64,000 nt of DNA. Origin: Atopsyche davidsoni. Lineage: Eukaryota > Arthropoda > Insecta > Trichoptera > Hydrobiosidae. This document shows, in pieces, positions 1 through 12,500 of this stretch. The stretch is from positions 3,348,001 through 3,412,000 of the forward strand of contig JAILWY010000001.1 of NCBI GenBank assembly GCA_022113835.1. The letters are read 5' to 3'. The translations under genes and the position numbers were made by a program. The notes beneath the pieces were generated by a model that saw nothing but the letters and a program-made list of their open reading frames with translations, had not been told where the DNA came from and searched no databases. Every line of letters starts with the position of its first letter. The first letter of the stretch is position 1.

Positions 1-215
1 CATTATGTACAAATGTCAAATGAGCAGTCGTTACATCTCAATGATATACGGTGAGGGGAGTTATTGCAGTAATAAAGCTTTAATGCGTTTCACGGTAGAC
101 ATTTTAAAATGGCCACCGCGTGTTTGGTTTTTGGGTCGATTTTGGAAATTTGCTGAAAACCCATACGGGTAAAAATAAATATTTAACTATAAACACGTGT
201 TTTTATGCGATTTTC

Positions 216-234
216 TAACCTAACCTAACCTAAC
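216..234. repeat. Short interstitial (CCTAA)n telomere-type repeat
   Basis: CTAACCTAACCTAACCTAA is the complement of the TTAGG insect telomere unit, about four units long, inside the upstream intron. Confidence 0.7.
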
Positions 235-1884
235 AAATATACGAAAAAAAATCGGATCGTCACTTACTTGCCTCAACTCGAAAACAAGCACGTATATTCA
301 ACAATTATACTGTGATAAAGTGAAATTACTTAAAAAGTTACAAACAGACCGAGCTTTCGTTTAACTCAAATATTTTCTTGGTCGCTTTTTTTTTTCATAG
401 ATCTCAAGACTAAGAGCTGAGACTAAATAGTCTTAAGTTTCTCTAATTAACGGGAACCACCCTTACTGCTTCTCCTGGACTTGGAAATAGACAATCTTGT
501 TGATCTTATAACAAAATAAATATACATTTTACGTGCGGCAAGGACACAAGAATTCTTAATTTTATCTTTGGGTAGGAATTCGACTATTTACAATTTATCT
601 TGCAAATATTTAATAACAAAAAGTAGGCCAAGTACATTCATCTCACGTGCGTAAATAATAGGTATTGTTTTCTTGTGAAAGTATTGAGGTACATTAGATT
701 AATGGATAACGTAACTAGGTCACAATACCCTAGAGAGCTTCGTTCGTACCCCTGTCTATGGATACGTTGAAAACTTTCAATAGTTTTTTTAGATATCACT
801 AATCTTTCACCAGTAGATTCTCAGATTGTTAAATTTCATACAAATTATACCAATCTTTCAGTATCACGATGGGAAAGTGAATATTTTTTGATAAAACATA
901 ATTTACTACCGCTAATTAAAAAACTGAAATGCTATCTACCAAAACAAAAAATTTGTTAAAAAATCCATGAAACACGTTTTAATATATCTTGATACAAGCA
1001 AATATCATTTATTAACAAGTGATTTTGGAAACGTTTTATGAATTGTGCATTCATATTTATGCTGAAATCGTTTTCTAGAAAATGTGATGTGAATCAGGCT
1101 TAAGGCTATTAATACTATCTATTGTATTAATAACCTATGTATATTCCATATTCTTTCTCTCATTAAAACTTACTACCCCTTAAGACGTCGTACATTCAAC
1201 GAAAATATCCGTAATGACACCCTATATTATGTTACCAGAAGCGAGAGTCGACAAAACTTACTTAGCGTTTACATAATACATACACTGAAAACATAAAACA
1301 ATATAACAAAAGTCGCTATATCGCACAAAAGAACGGTCAACTACGAGAGTTATAAATATCTGTAAATACACGCTTCGCTTCATACTGCTATCTTCATCTA
1401 AATTGTCGTGTTTTATTTTCTACTCTGTCTTATATTTTTACTTTCCACCTTCAGTCATCTTTCCGCCTTCCCTTGTCGTTATTTAATTGTAAAGATTACT
1501 ACCTGTGCAGTTCTTGTGACACCAGAATCACCTGCACTGGGCCACTCTGTTTGCTTTGCCCTGTGCGATAGGATCTTAATGCATTCAAATCGACTATCTC
1601 GCCTGTGTCACCACCTGAAAACTGCAACATCTTTTACACCCTTATACCTCGAGATATACCGTTTTATTATATCACACCCTCCTCGGAAAACATCTGTTAT
1701 ATCATGTAAACATTGCAAATTTTTTAAAAATACAAAAGCATGAAAAAAATACTTACTTTTACATGCAAATCACATAAAATTTAAACTTTAAATAAATGAA
1801 TAAAATTTGCTTTAAAATATCGTATAACCTTTCTTGCCAATAATATTAATTAAATAAACATTCATACAGTATAATTAATACTTG

Positions 1885-2012
1885 GTTAGGCCCGGGGACT
1901 CACTAAATTATTTTCCCCTTAGAAAACCATGAACACTAGCTCAGCATGACTATGTGCTCAGTGAAATGGTCGCCAACCTCCTCTGAGGAGAGGCACTTGA
2001 TGAAGAAGAATA
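1885..2012 (+). mobile_element. LINE 3' end fragment, sense
   Basis: This is a copy of the family defined by the stretch GAAATGGTCGCCAACCTCCT, TGAGGAGAGGCACTTGATGA, AGAAG. Read in frame it ends MLSEMVANLL-stop, as the C-terminus of a non-LTR reverse transcriptase does. The piece TTTTCCCCTTAGAAAACCATGAACAC lies just upstream and recurs in the other copies. The clade is not resolved. Confidence 0.65.
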
Positions 2013-3164
2013 CTAAGCAAATATTTGCAAATAAGACGAATTCATTTTCAAAATATCAATCCAAGCAAAAACTTTTATTCGTTGTTAAATAAACACTTAA
2101 ATTTTAATAAAAATAAAATTATACACAAATAAATAACTAAATTCAGAGCTTTTAGATTTATTTCAAACTTTCACATTTTCTTCTCGCCTTTTTTAAGAAT
2201 AAGTTTATTTTTAATGTAATGAACATTATATTTTTAATATACCATGGATTATGTGCATTGTTAAATCAGTTTTAAACATTTTGTTCATCAGGTTTTTAAC
2301 GAATTTGACATAACAAAATTACCTTCAACACATACTTTAAATATTTGTACTTCTTGCCCATACATTTAGTAACCGATTCACACTCAAAATGACGAGAAAC
2401 CTCCTATATATTTTTTCTGATATATTTTTCGACGCCTAATTGGCAAAAGCACAGGACGTAATAATCCTCGAGGTGTGAATTGGAAACCCACCTGTATCAT
2501 GTTTTTTTTTCTATATTGTTTCATATGTGAATCGATTACCCAACCCCATATTATATTATATTTATTAATATATTGAAAAGAAATAGCCCTATTCAACTCC
2601 CTGCGGTATTTGACATGGGTTATTTATACTTTATCTAGGTCGGTTATTTAAGGGTTAAGGGTTAATATTATTGGTAAAATAATATTCATGAACTCAAAAA
2701 TAATTACATTAGAGAATGAAAATGATCTGTTGTTTCTTAAAGAAACCGCAAAGAAGCATTATGTTATGAATTACAAAACAAACAGAAACTATGTGAAAAC
2801 ATTTTACGACATTTGATTGGCAAAATCTATTATAATATACCTTTAAACAGTGGTCCCCCAACCCTATGCCCATGGGCACCATGGCGCCCGCCTACCGTGT
2901 GTAAAAATTATTTAAGTTTATAATAAAATGCTATGAAAAAAAATTATATCAAGTAATTAAGCAGAGAAATATATCACTATAATTTTCAAAAGAATAATGC
3001 TTTCCAAAAAATCATACATAAGCCGGTTGAAATAGCATCTTATGGGTTTAGTTTGGTTTGTCTTTGTCTCTGCAATAACGTCCTCTAGTAAAGCATTCAC
3101 TATATTGTTCAGATACTTGATGGAAAAGTCGCTGAATAAATATAAATCTGATACATTTACGGTA

Positions 3165-3770
3165 GTACAAATGAGGTGAAATTTATGAGAAAGTGTCTTT
3201 GATATTTTTGCGATGGTAAAAGTGAGGTGAAAGCTAAGTGAGAGTGTCTAACTCGTGAGGTGAAAGCTATGTGAAAGTGTTTCTGATATTTTTGCGTTGG
3301 TAAAAGTAAGGTGAAAGCTATGTGAGAGTGTCCCTGATATTTTTGCGTTGATAATACTAAGGTGAAAGCTATGTGAGAGTGTCCCTGATATTTTTGCATT
3401 GATAAAAGTAAGATGAAAGCTATGTGAAAGTGTCCCCAATATTTTTGCGTTAATAAAAGTAAGGTGAAAGCTATGTGAAAGTGTCCCTGATATTTTTGCG
3501 TTGGTAAAAGTAAGGTGAAAGCTATGTGAGAGTGTCCCTGATATTTTTGCATTGATAAAAGTAAGATGAAAGCTATGTGAAAGTGTCCCCAATATTTTTG
3601 CGTTAATAAAAGTAAGGTGAAAGCTATGTGAAAGTGTCCCTGATATTTTTAAGATGAGACTGGTAAGGTGAAAGCTATGTGAAAGTCTCTCTGATATTTT
3701 TTCGATAGGACTGATGTGGTGAAAGCTATTTGAAAGTGTCTCTGATATTTTTTCGTTGGTAAAAGCGCCC
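3165..3770. repeat. 51-base minisatellite, about 11-12 copies
   Basis: Units run AAGGTGAAAGCTATGTGAAA, GTGTCCCTGATATTTTTGCG, TTGGTAAAAGT, and start about every 51 bases (for example 3311, 3362, 3413). Variants recur with a 153-base step: the GCATTGATAAAAGTAAGATG variant is found at about 3396 and 3549. As 51 is a multiple of three, two overlapping frames on the minus strand stay open and spell 17-residue repeats; I regard them as chance frames. Edge units at both ends are diverged. Confidence 0.9.
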
Positions 3771-3860
3771 GACTGGCATTCTAGAATATGCTCTTGGGTG
3801 CAAAATGGTTGTGACCCCTACCTTAAAATATACATTTTAATACACTTGATCAATTTTTCT

Positions 3861-3935
3861 TTAAGTGTGACTAGTTTCATCAACCTTTACTATTGACGTT
3901 TTCAAACATAACATTACCAACAATCATTATAAAAT
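3861..3935 (-). repeat. Diverged hammerhead-like / Penelope-type terminal relic
   Basis: Read on the minus strand, GTCAATAGTAAAGGTTGATG is followed by AAACTAGTCACAC. This is a weak stem, a GAAAC box and the palindrome ACTAGT before C, the layout of minimal type I hammerheads in Penelope-like elements. It is too diverged to be sure. Confidence 0.35.
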
Positions 3936-4143
3936 GTTTGAGAATACCAACTCTAAAGGTCACACTAAAAAATAAAACGCGGAAAAAAATCAATCAATTT
4001 AATTAACCTGCGAATATTTTTTTTTATAAACACATATTTTTGTATACTATGCATTAGGCTGGATAATCATATATTTGCATAGTAATAATAAGATAGCATC
4101 CTAGACTCGATGGGCGCACATGCCCCAGGAGCCGTGGTGTGAC

Positions 4144-4180
4144 GTGACGGTAGCGTGACGGTAACGTGACGGTAACGTGT
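4144..4180. repeat. 11-base tandem repeat GTGACGGTAAC
   Basis: About three and a half units (GTGACGGTAGC, GTGACGGTAAC, GTGACGGTAAC, GTG) lie in a GC-richer patch. Each unit contains TGACG, a half-site for bZIP proteins; whether that matters is unknown. Confidence 0.6.
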
Positions 4181-4605
4181 CGCCTGCAGGGCCACCTGTC
4201 GTAATCCGAAGCCTCCGTTTTATGAAGGATGTAAAATACGGCCCAACTATAAAGCACCCCGCGTCCGGGGGTGGATGGCCAATTTGTTGGTATCTGAGGG
4301 CGGAGTGTGATAGCACCTTACAAGTCGCCGACTTACCGGGAAGCCGTTAATATTAGAGTAGGTGATAATATTTATGGCTGCCGAAGATTACGGCAGGTAT
4401 ATCATGAGCGATTCTAAAATTTACAAAATAATATTTTATGTGCTTTCTTAATTTGATCTACATGCTGTTTAAAAAAATTTTCCCGTGTCATCGCCATTAT
4501 TTTTTTATTCTTCTGTTGGTGACGCCGATCACTTATTTTAGATATTATATTTATGCTAAAATCTAAATTATTCTTACAAGTTAAATGTCTACTATGTATG
4601 TTAAC

Positions 4606-4725
4606 TTTTTCTTCGGCTGCCTCACCTCACAGGAGGTTTATGCTGAGCCAGTGTTCGTGGTTTTTTTTAGGGAAAATTGTGTAGTGGGTCCTCAGGTCCT
4701 TCTACACTAATATAGTATCAACTGG
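4606..4725 (-). mobile_element. LINE 3' end fragment, antisense
   Basis: Shows TGCTGAGCCAGTGTTCGTGG and GTGTAGTGGGTCCT, which recur across the family; part of the CCTCTCCTCAGAGGAGG motif is deleted. Confidence 0.5.
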
Positions 4726-4967
4726 ATTCCAAAATTTACAAAATAATATTTTATGTGCTTCCTTAATTTGATCTACATGTTTTTTAAAAAATATATGTTT
4801 TTCGCATGCCATCGCCATTATTTTTTTATTCATCGATTCCTACAAAATCTGTTGGTAACGCCAATCAGTTTTTTTAGATATTATTACTATATATTTATGC
4901 TAAAATCAAAATTAATTTAACGTTACGGAATCCTTATTATTATTACAAGTTAAATGTGTCTTGTAAC

Positions 4968-5088
4968 TCTCCTCAAAGGAGGTTGGCGACCATCTCCCTT
5001 GGCATATATTTATGAGTTTTTTTTAGAGAAAATATTATAGTGGGTCCTTGGGTCCTTCTACACTTATATAGTATCAATTGAACTTCAT
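4968..5088 (-). mobile_element. LINE 3' end fragment, antisense
   Basis: Contains CTCTCCTCAAAGGAGGTTGG followed by CGACCATCTC, and AGTGGGTCCTTGGGTCCTTC, which mark the family. Confidence 0.55.
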
Positions 5089-6434
5089 TAAATGTTAATT
5101 CTAGTTTCACTAATATCGTTTGCCATATTTTTACATATTACAAAAAAAAAAAACATTGATTCTAAACGGATCTTAAAATAAAGTGTTTTCACGAGTTATG
5201 TGAACTAGCAGTAGACAGAAGTGGTCTGCGCTTTAATTTCATAAAGAAGATGCCCCAGCATTCTGTCAGGGGCAGCAGCAGTGCTTCTCTGATTGGTTAA
5301 GCTCCGGTGACTCCGAGACGAGGCTCCCGTGTGACGTCACGGCCCACCTTTGCGCAGAATTAATATGATTTACATGTGTTAATCGTAACAAGAAGTAACT
5401 CGGCACACTGTAATCCCTGGGTAAGTGTTTCCCAGATTTACATTGCAAATTCACTCAAATTATGTGACTTGTATGTCAATTTGCTCTAGTCAGCGGGGAC
5501 CGTTTTTTCACCTTAATGAAATAATAGGAACAATTATATATATTACTGGAGTCTTTGCTTCTATTCACCTGTATTAAAAATAAGCTTTTTTCAATTTTAT
5601 TTGTAAGCTACAATCGTATTTAAATAAGTGTGAATCATAATAGACGTTTCAGAGCATTATTTTCCCTAGTTTTAATTCATAACCACTTAAGATACCAAAC
5701 AAGTGCACAAGTACACACTACTAACATGTTAGCTTGTTAGTTGGACCTTTGACCATTAATCGAGAGGTTTCCGGTTTGGGCTCAAAAAGTCTATTTTAAT
5801 CAGCATTGCATTTAACAATATAAATTTTGTAAAAAAACATATCCGAATTTCGTGATATATGGAACCCGAAATAAGTACAAATATTTTTTTTTATTCAAAG
5901 CGTTTATTACACATATTTTGTAACAGATATATTTGAATGTTAAAACAAACCTAATTATACTTTTTTTTTTTGTACATAAAATTAGCAAAAACCAGGTTTT
6001 ATTAAGTGATAATCGATTATTAGTATAACGAAATATATCTTGGCTCATAATTCCTGGTTTATTTCTAATTCATGGGCTAAGTTTTTTTAAACTTTTTATT
6101 CACTACCAAATAAGATTATTTGCAAGTTACCCTTTCCTCGTCACGCAAGAGATATTTTTATTCCAAGTATTTTATAAATTATGTCATACCATAAATGTTA
6201 CTTTTCAATGCTGAAAATTTTATAATTTAAGCTTTGTATGTTTGTTGTGTATTTCAGTTTTTTAACAATATTTTATCAACACTGTGAATGTAAAATTGAA
6301 ACCGAATTATATATCGTATTCGCTGTCTCATAAAATAAATCCATCTCACACAAAATCATGCAGTTGCTGCCAGTAACTGTACTTTATTTTCCTTGGTAAT
6401 TTTAACCAACTATTTGTTTTAACGTGTGTTTCAG

Positions 6435-6522
6435 ATCATGTGCGGGAGTTCTCTTGCGGTCCGCTCTTCTACCGAACCCTCTTCATGGACGTCCAGACAG
6501 ACAGTCTGTACGTGGGAGCGAT
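6435..6522 (+). CDS. Sema-2a: Sema-2a exon A (first in window), start of Sema domain
   Basis: This exon encodes residues 1-28 and the first two bases of Met29, reading HVREFSCGPLFYRTLFMDV and ending DSLYVGA. It starts after a TTTCAG acceptor and ends at a GTAAGT donor. The cysteine in FSCG and the YVGAMD turn are hallmarks of the first Sema blade. The exon begins with two bases of a codon split with an exon upstream of the window, so no start codon is expected here. Confidence 0.95.
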
Positions 6523-9500
6523 GTAAGTAAAAAAAAATCTACCAATCACTACGTAAATATACATAATACAACAAAATATTTTGTCAACCTACTGTAGGTG
6601 ATTGTAGAATTGATATGCGAGAGGCGTTGCGAATTTGCGCTAGTAGCTGCAAGTCGGGAGTAAAGGACTGGCTCAGGATAAATATAAGTTCAGTGAGATC
6701 GGCACCATCAATATATAATATAATAACATCTTCTAAAATAATAATAAATTAAAAAAGACACACACACCAAATTTTTGCTGTTAACCGTTCATAAATCCAA
6801 CATCAAATAAACCCATCGTACTCGAAACACTGCGGGTTTTGATTTATTGAAATCACTTTTAACAGAATACTAGCACGTTTGCAGATAAACCGTCCGGCTG
6901 ATTTCTTGAATTGAATTAAATCAATTGAAAAGTCCGATGCGTTGTGTTCATTCGCTCACTTCTTGACTTCTGGCCCAGCACCAGGATCGTTCAGCGGAAT
7001 TGGCTGCCGGGAAGTTCCTGCCATCTGGCAGCCTTCGCCCACTCGCGGAGTATTTATAGTTCAGACAACTGGAATGCAAAATTGAAACAAAAGTCTTCCG
7101 TTATCGCTGGTCTTTCTACTGAAAAGATAATACAATAAAACGAGCAGTGCATCATTTCGTTGCAACTTCATTTACAAACGCTAAAATAGGCTTGATACAC
7201 ACACGCATGCGATTTTTTAAATATCTTGACTTTATCTACTTTATTTCAGTTTCAGAATTTTTTGTGATATTTCAGTAATTCTTGGTGGGTATAATAAGTG
7301 GGTCTATTCTTTAAAAACCGGAATTTTATTTTAGAAAATCTTGTACAATTCTGTTATTCAAAGTATTGTAAATCGGAAGTTACAATATTTCCCCATCTTT
7401 TTGGCAATTTGTGGATGCCATCCCAAAAAAACCGATCATGTTTTGAACCAAAGAACGAATCGACCAAATTTTTGATGACTTGGACTGAAGTGATGAGTCA
7501 AATCCAATGATTCCGCAAGCTTTTCTTGTGTTTGACACTGGTCTTAATCGAGTAACGCTTCCAATTCTTTATCTTCAAACTTTTTCGGCTGTCTGTTGCA
7601 GTGTTGACCGATTTTGATAGATTATGAATAGAGCTTCAAAATGACACGCATATCAATGATTTGCTACAGCGCATACAAAAGTTTTGGCATCTATCATTAT
7701 AGACCTATAGACCTATTAATATATATCAACGTTATTTCAAGTCGGTATAACTTTTCATCAATAGTTTGTGGTATTTGATATTAACGATGATATTAATGTA
7801 TTCTGTCAAGTAAATTGATTTATTTGTAGCATAATTACAATGAGTATGTTTTGAGTACTCCCATTATTCCATTAATTAGCTCTGTTAACGGATGATTGTC
7901 GTTTGATCGACAATCAAATTAGAATGCTATCGACAGTTCACGCCAGTGGCGTGCCTGCGTGCCTGACACCTGGAGTGTGCTGATATCGATGTTAATTACT
8001 CCTCTACTTCAAGTACACACGACAATAGCGAACACTTGTCAATATAATTGATGTTATTTAATATTTTAAATAATCTATACTTTTTATAATTAAAAACAAG
8101 CTTGCGACCCGCGATACATTTCAATGTAGAAAAATTTATCAAATATATACCCGCGATACATTTTAAAATTTTATCAAATATACAGTTATTTATTTCAAAA
8201 CAATTTATTCTAAAAAACATTAATACAACTGTATCTTCGTAATTATGTCTCTTAAAAGAGAACATCAAAATATTATTGTTACACGGAGAAAAGAAGCATC
8301 TGATATTTCCAAACTTCAATGGTTGGAATGTTCACAACTTGTACTCCCATAATACTCACAACTTGATCAAATACGTTTTTAGTATTTTAAAGAATATAAT
8401 CATTCAAAACTTAGTTTAGCCCAAAAAACCGAAATTAAATCTTCGTTGCACCTATTCAAAGCCTTCAAAATAAAATTCTAGTAACTTATGGAGAATTGAC
8501 TTTAATCAGTTCAAATTTTTAAAAAATCATGTCTTATCAGACCCAAAACCAAACGTTAGCTGTTTTGGAGTAAATATTTTATTTGTATTTGTATAAATAT
8601 TATTTTTTAAGATTAACCACTCCATTGGAGGATATGACTCGTTCCCTATGAAGTAATTACCAATAAGTCGTTGTCTTGGCTATCTAAAAGATCATTTTGA
8701 ATACCATTAAGGTTAATTTATTCAAACAAAGTTAAAAATACATTTGTCGCAAAAAACATATTTATTTTAAATGAAAGTTTTTCAGAGTAAATAATTTTAT
8801 TTTCAAATCCTCATTATTTTAACGAATATTCATTTTTGAACTCGAACAAACCTACAACATGTCAAACCCCTTAATTATAATAAACAACCTGCCCTTACTT
8901 TGTAATTAACGAAACACATGTAACTCATCCGGGTTGGCGTATTTTTTGATTGTCGAGTTCATGAAATTGAATCTGGGAAAGTTGATACTTTAACTCCAAT
9001 TAAATTCTGGAAATATCGGATGATCGAGAACCTTCGGTAATCAAGTTAATAAATCCGGAGTTCATGGTATGATCTTAATTACAGAATACCTTTGCATTTC
9101 AATATCGATAACTAGAGTTTCAGCGATACAAATTTTATGTTATTTTACATTTAGTCATAAATAAACTTTAATAATATTTTTTATGCATCCATTTCACAAA
9201 TTCTGTTGTCTGCAAAGTCAAATATAAAGGATTAGTTGTCTCATATTTTAATCAAGCTTAATCAATGATTTGGGTGTTACAGAAGAGTTAATGGCAGGTC
9301 GTATTAATGGTATTTATTATTAACATGAACAAGTCTGTTCATGTTTTTTTCTAAGGGGAAATGATGTAGTGGGTCCGTTTATTTTTCGGGTTAAGGTCCG
9401 CGTGTTGCTGCTACTGTGGTATTCAAATCTGATAATTTTTCTGCAGCAAGCCGCAGAAACAATAGCAAGACCCTTCTCCTGCTTTTAAACACACTCTTCT

Positions 9501-12500
9501 ATAAATATTTCAAGTCTATTACCACATTACCGATCCTTTGCATGCGCTCAGAGTAGCAAGTGGCAGCCTTGCGCGAGCAACAGAATGAAGAAAGCTGTGG
9601 AGAAATACTGTCTGGTTCAGTTGGGTTATTACAGAATCAAAATGATCGGATTATTTCCATAATTTATACAAAAACCCAGGCTCATTACTCCAATAATTAG
9701 ACACCGACCTCTCTGTATTCTCGGTATTCTTCGCCAATAATGCCTCCTTGCACGTGATCGGATCATAAAGTACCAATACATCGGTATCATATCTTCAAAT
9801 TTGGTTTCTTGCCAGCATGGAGAGTATTATGTATGTGCGCGAAGCGAAGTCTCGTGGCTGGTCTGCATCGTACAGCATAACGTGGTAAAGAAATATATTT
9901 ATCTTGTACGTTAGTTTTGCAGTGCACCCTCTAGTAATACTTTTCAATCACGAAATAATTTGAAATACACTGAATTATTGTATGTAAGATTTGCAAGTAT
10001 TCAAATTACATAAATACAAATTTTTTTGAGTAATTGTGTAGCGAGATGAATAAAAATAATTGTATATATATGAAATAATGAAAGAGAAATAGTAAAACAT
10101 TTCTTTGAGGTCTTAAATAAAATTGGCTTTTTACCACAACTTGATCTTCCTTGTTTGTAAGCTTCATTTGCAATGCGGATATTTCATGATTGTATCGTCA
10201 TCGCTGCACTTTCACTTTGAAACATTAATTAATCGGCATAGTGGTGATTATTTTATATTAATCTCATTTTTCATAAAGACTTAAAATGCAAACAATATTT
10301 TATTGCTTTGCATATTAAATTTTTAAAAAAGACCCAGGTAAGGATTGCATCTGTTTCGAAAAATAAAATAAGGGATTTTTTTTCAACAACTTTTAAATTT
10401 GATTTCAGCATTTTCAATAATTTTATAAAAAAAAACCGTATATTATATCAAAAAATAACTGTTCCAACGTTATTCTCAATGTTAATCTATAGAACATGAT
10501 ATTATCCACACAATGAACTTGGAGATTCATTATTTTTATATCGTATGCTTTTCTTTCTACTTGTCTAGATGATTGATTAGAATAGATACGATCATTAAGA
10601 ATCGTTTTTCATTTCATGCATTATAAATATCACGTTACTCACAGAAAAATGATCATTTGCTCAAGATAACATCTGAGATGACTTTTTCTGGTGTGTTTAT
10701 ATTTTCTCCGGGACCGGAGAACGATTCCTGCAGACATTTTACAATGTCTTCGGGAACTTTTCGATACGTTAGCCTTTTTTGAAGGGGAGTTTAACCCCTC
10801 GTGTCGCTCGCAGCTCTTCGAAACAGTATTCTGATTTATGGACTTTTAATTCAAATGCGGTTTTTTAATGCTTTTCGTGAATTTGAATAACTGTGAATCT
10901 CCTAGAGTTAGATATTTTCACTTGGGTATGTAAATATAAGTTAATACACCCAAATCCATATGAATAACAGGATTTTCAGAATTCAAATTTAAGTTATTAT
11001 TTTAAATTGTGACTGTAAGTCAAGCAGTACTTAAATCCATTATATTATTTTTTTAAATCTTGGAGCTTTATATAACAACATGAATATTTAAGAACAAATA
11101 CTCTCGTCTTGTATATCAAATGTTTGATATATACATGTAGGTTCATCGAAAATATCAGATATATTGAAATTAATTGGCAATACGTAGATAAAGATGTTAT
11201 TTTAATAAGAAACAATTTGCTTAATCAGTACAAATCGTATAAACAGAAATAGGCGTAAGCCCAATAAGATTCTATTTATATTACTGATTTTTTTGTGAAG
11301 ACCGTCTCACAGGAAGTACGATTTTGCCTATACTGGTTTGATTGATTGATAATGATTAAATTTTCTTTAATCATCTTCTATGTGTGAGCTAATGTGCCTA
11401 ATTATATTAGTAAATACTAAGAGTTTCTTTAATCAATTTTCAATATTTGTAAAAATGTACTAAATCAATATCAAGATTCTAGTTCGTCTACAAGGACGGA
11501 AATCGAGCTGGAGAACACTCTATCAAGACTCCACAATCTAATTACAGATTCAAGTTATTGATCGTGCGTGTTTAAATATTATATATTAAACTGAAAAACA
11601 TGTGATTAAATACAACTTAAATATATTCTTATATTTTTTAAATTAATATTTATTTTAACAATGTAAATATTGACGTTTCCTAACCTGACAGCGTCAAGCC
11701 TCTGGCGATTAACACCGTCCATGGTTGGGGGGAAGGAAACAAAAACGGGACGGTGTTCTTTTCAGCTTTTTACAGGTCAGGATCGCATCAATCATGCGCG
11801 CTTTTAGCGGTGCTCTCCCCTAACAACCCCTACTGATCCCTCGCGCACTACCCCTGCTTCTACCCTCACTCGTCTCCCCTATGAAACGTATGCCAACAGA
11901 CAGAGATTATCTTCACTTATGTTCTGAATATATTTTAAGCTCAATAACTCACTAGCTTAGGCTAAAATTATAATATACTAATTATTAATAAATATATATA
12001 AATAACATTCTAATGCACTGAAAGATATCAAGTATCAAAAAATGTGTAGTTTATTTTAAGGTTTAATTATTTGATTGATTGATTAACAAAATAAATTCGC
12101 ACCATTCATTATTCATTTGCATCATAAAATTGAAATATTGTTTTTTGTTATATTATATTTATTTTTAAATTAATATGAACACAAAGCAACTTAAGCTTAT
12201 AGTACATATTTCTGTACAAAAATGTCTTATAAATTACAAAAAAAAAAAAAAACTCAGACAAACTCACTCACTCACTCAAACAAAAGAAACTCAAATAATT
12301 AGAAAATATTCTTGTAAAAAATTAATTTTTCACAACCCCCGAAATCATGTTATTTATTTTTATAATCAAAATTATAGCTCATATATCTGTTATTATTCTT
12401 TGAGTATTTGATTCAAATGAATTGGTTTTTTTCAAGAGGTTCTCCCTTGGAGTGAAATATTGCAAACGCCCGGACTACAGTTTGAAACCCTCTGCCGGTA

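Larger units (their letters stand above)
4411..5088. repeat. Tandem duplication of about 315-360 bases, each ending in a LINE tail
   Basis: Copy 1 is 4411-4726 and copy 2 is 4727-5088. Both begin ATTC(T/C)AAAATTTACAAA, share TTAATTTGATCTACATG, CATCGCCATTATTTTTTTAT and TTACAAGTTAAATGT, and end with TAGTGGGTCCT...CTTCTACACT...ATATAGTATCAA. The LINE tails at 4606-4725 and 4968-5088 are antisense to the semaphorin. Confidence 0.75.
1..6434 (+). other. Sema-2a: Partial intron upstream of exon A
   Basis: This AT-rich DNA holds a (CCTAA)3-type run at 216-234, a sense-oriented LINE tail at 1885-2012, a 51-base minisatellite at about 3165-3770, a hammerhead-like relic near 3861-3930, an 11-base tandem repeat at 4144-4180 and a tandem duplication at 4411-5088. 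A GC-richer stretch at about 5250-5420 looks unique. I see no exon here; open frames in this stretch are short, low-complexity or repeat-derived. The earlier coding exon(s) must lie upstream. Confidence 0.75.

Noticed and set aside
3157..3592. Repeat proteins on the minus strand of the minisatellite
   Set aside because: Open only because the 51-base unit is divisible by three; two overlapping frames are equally open and neither has gene context.
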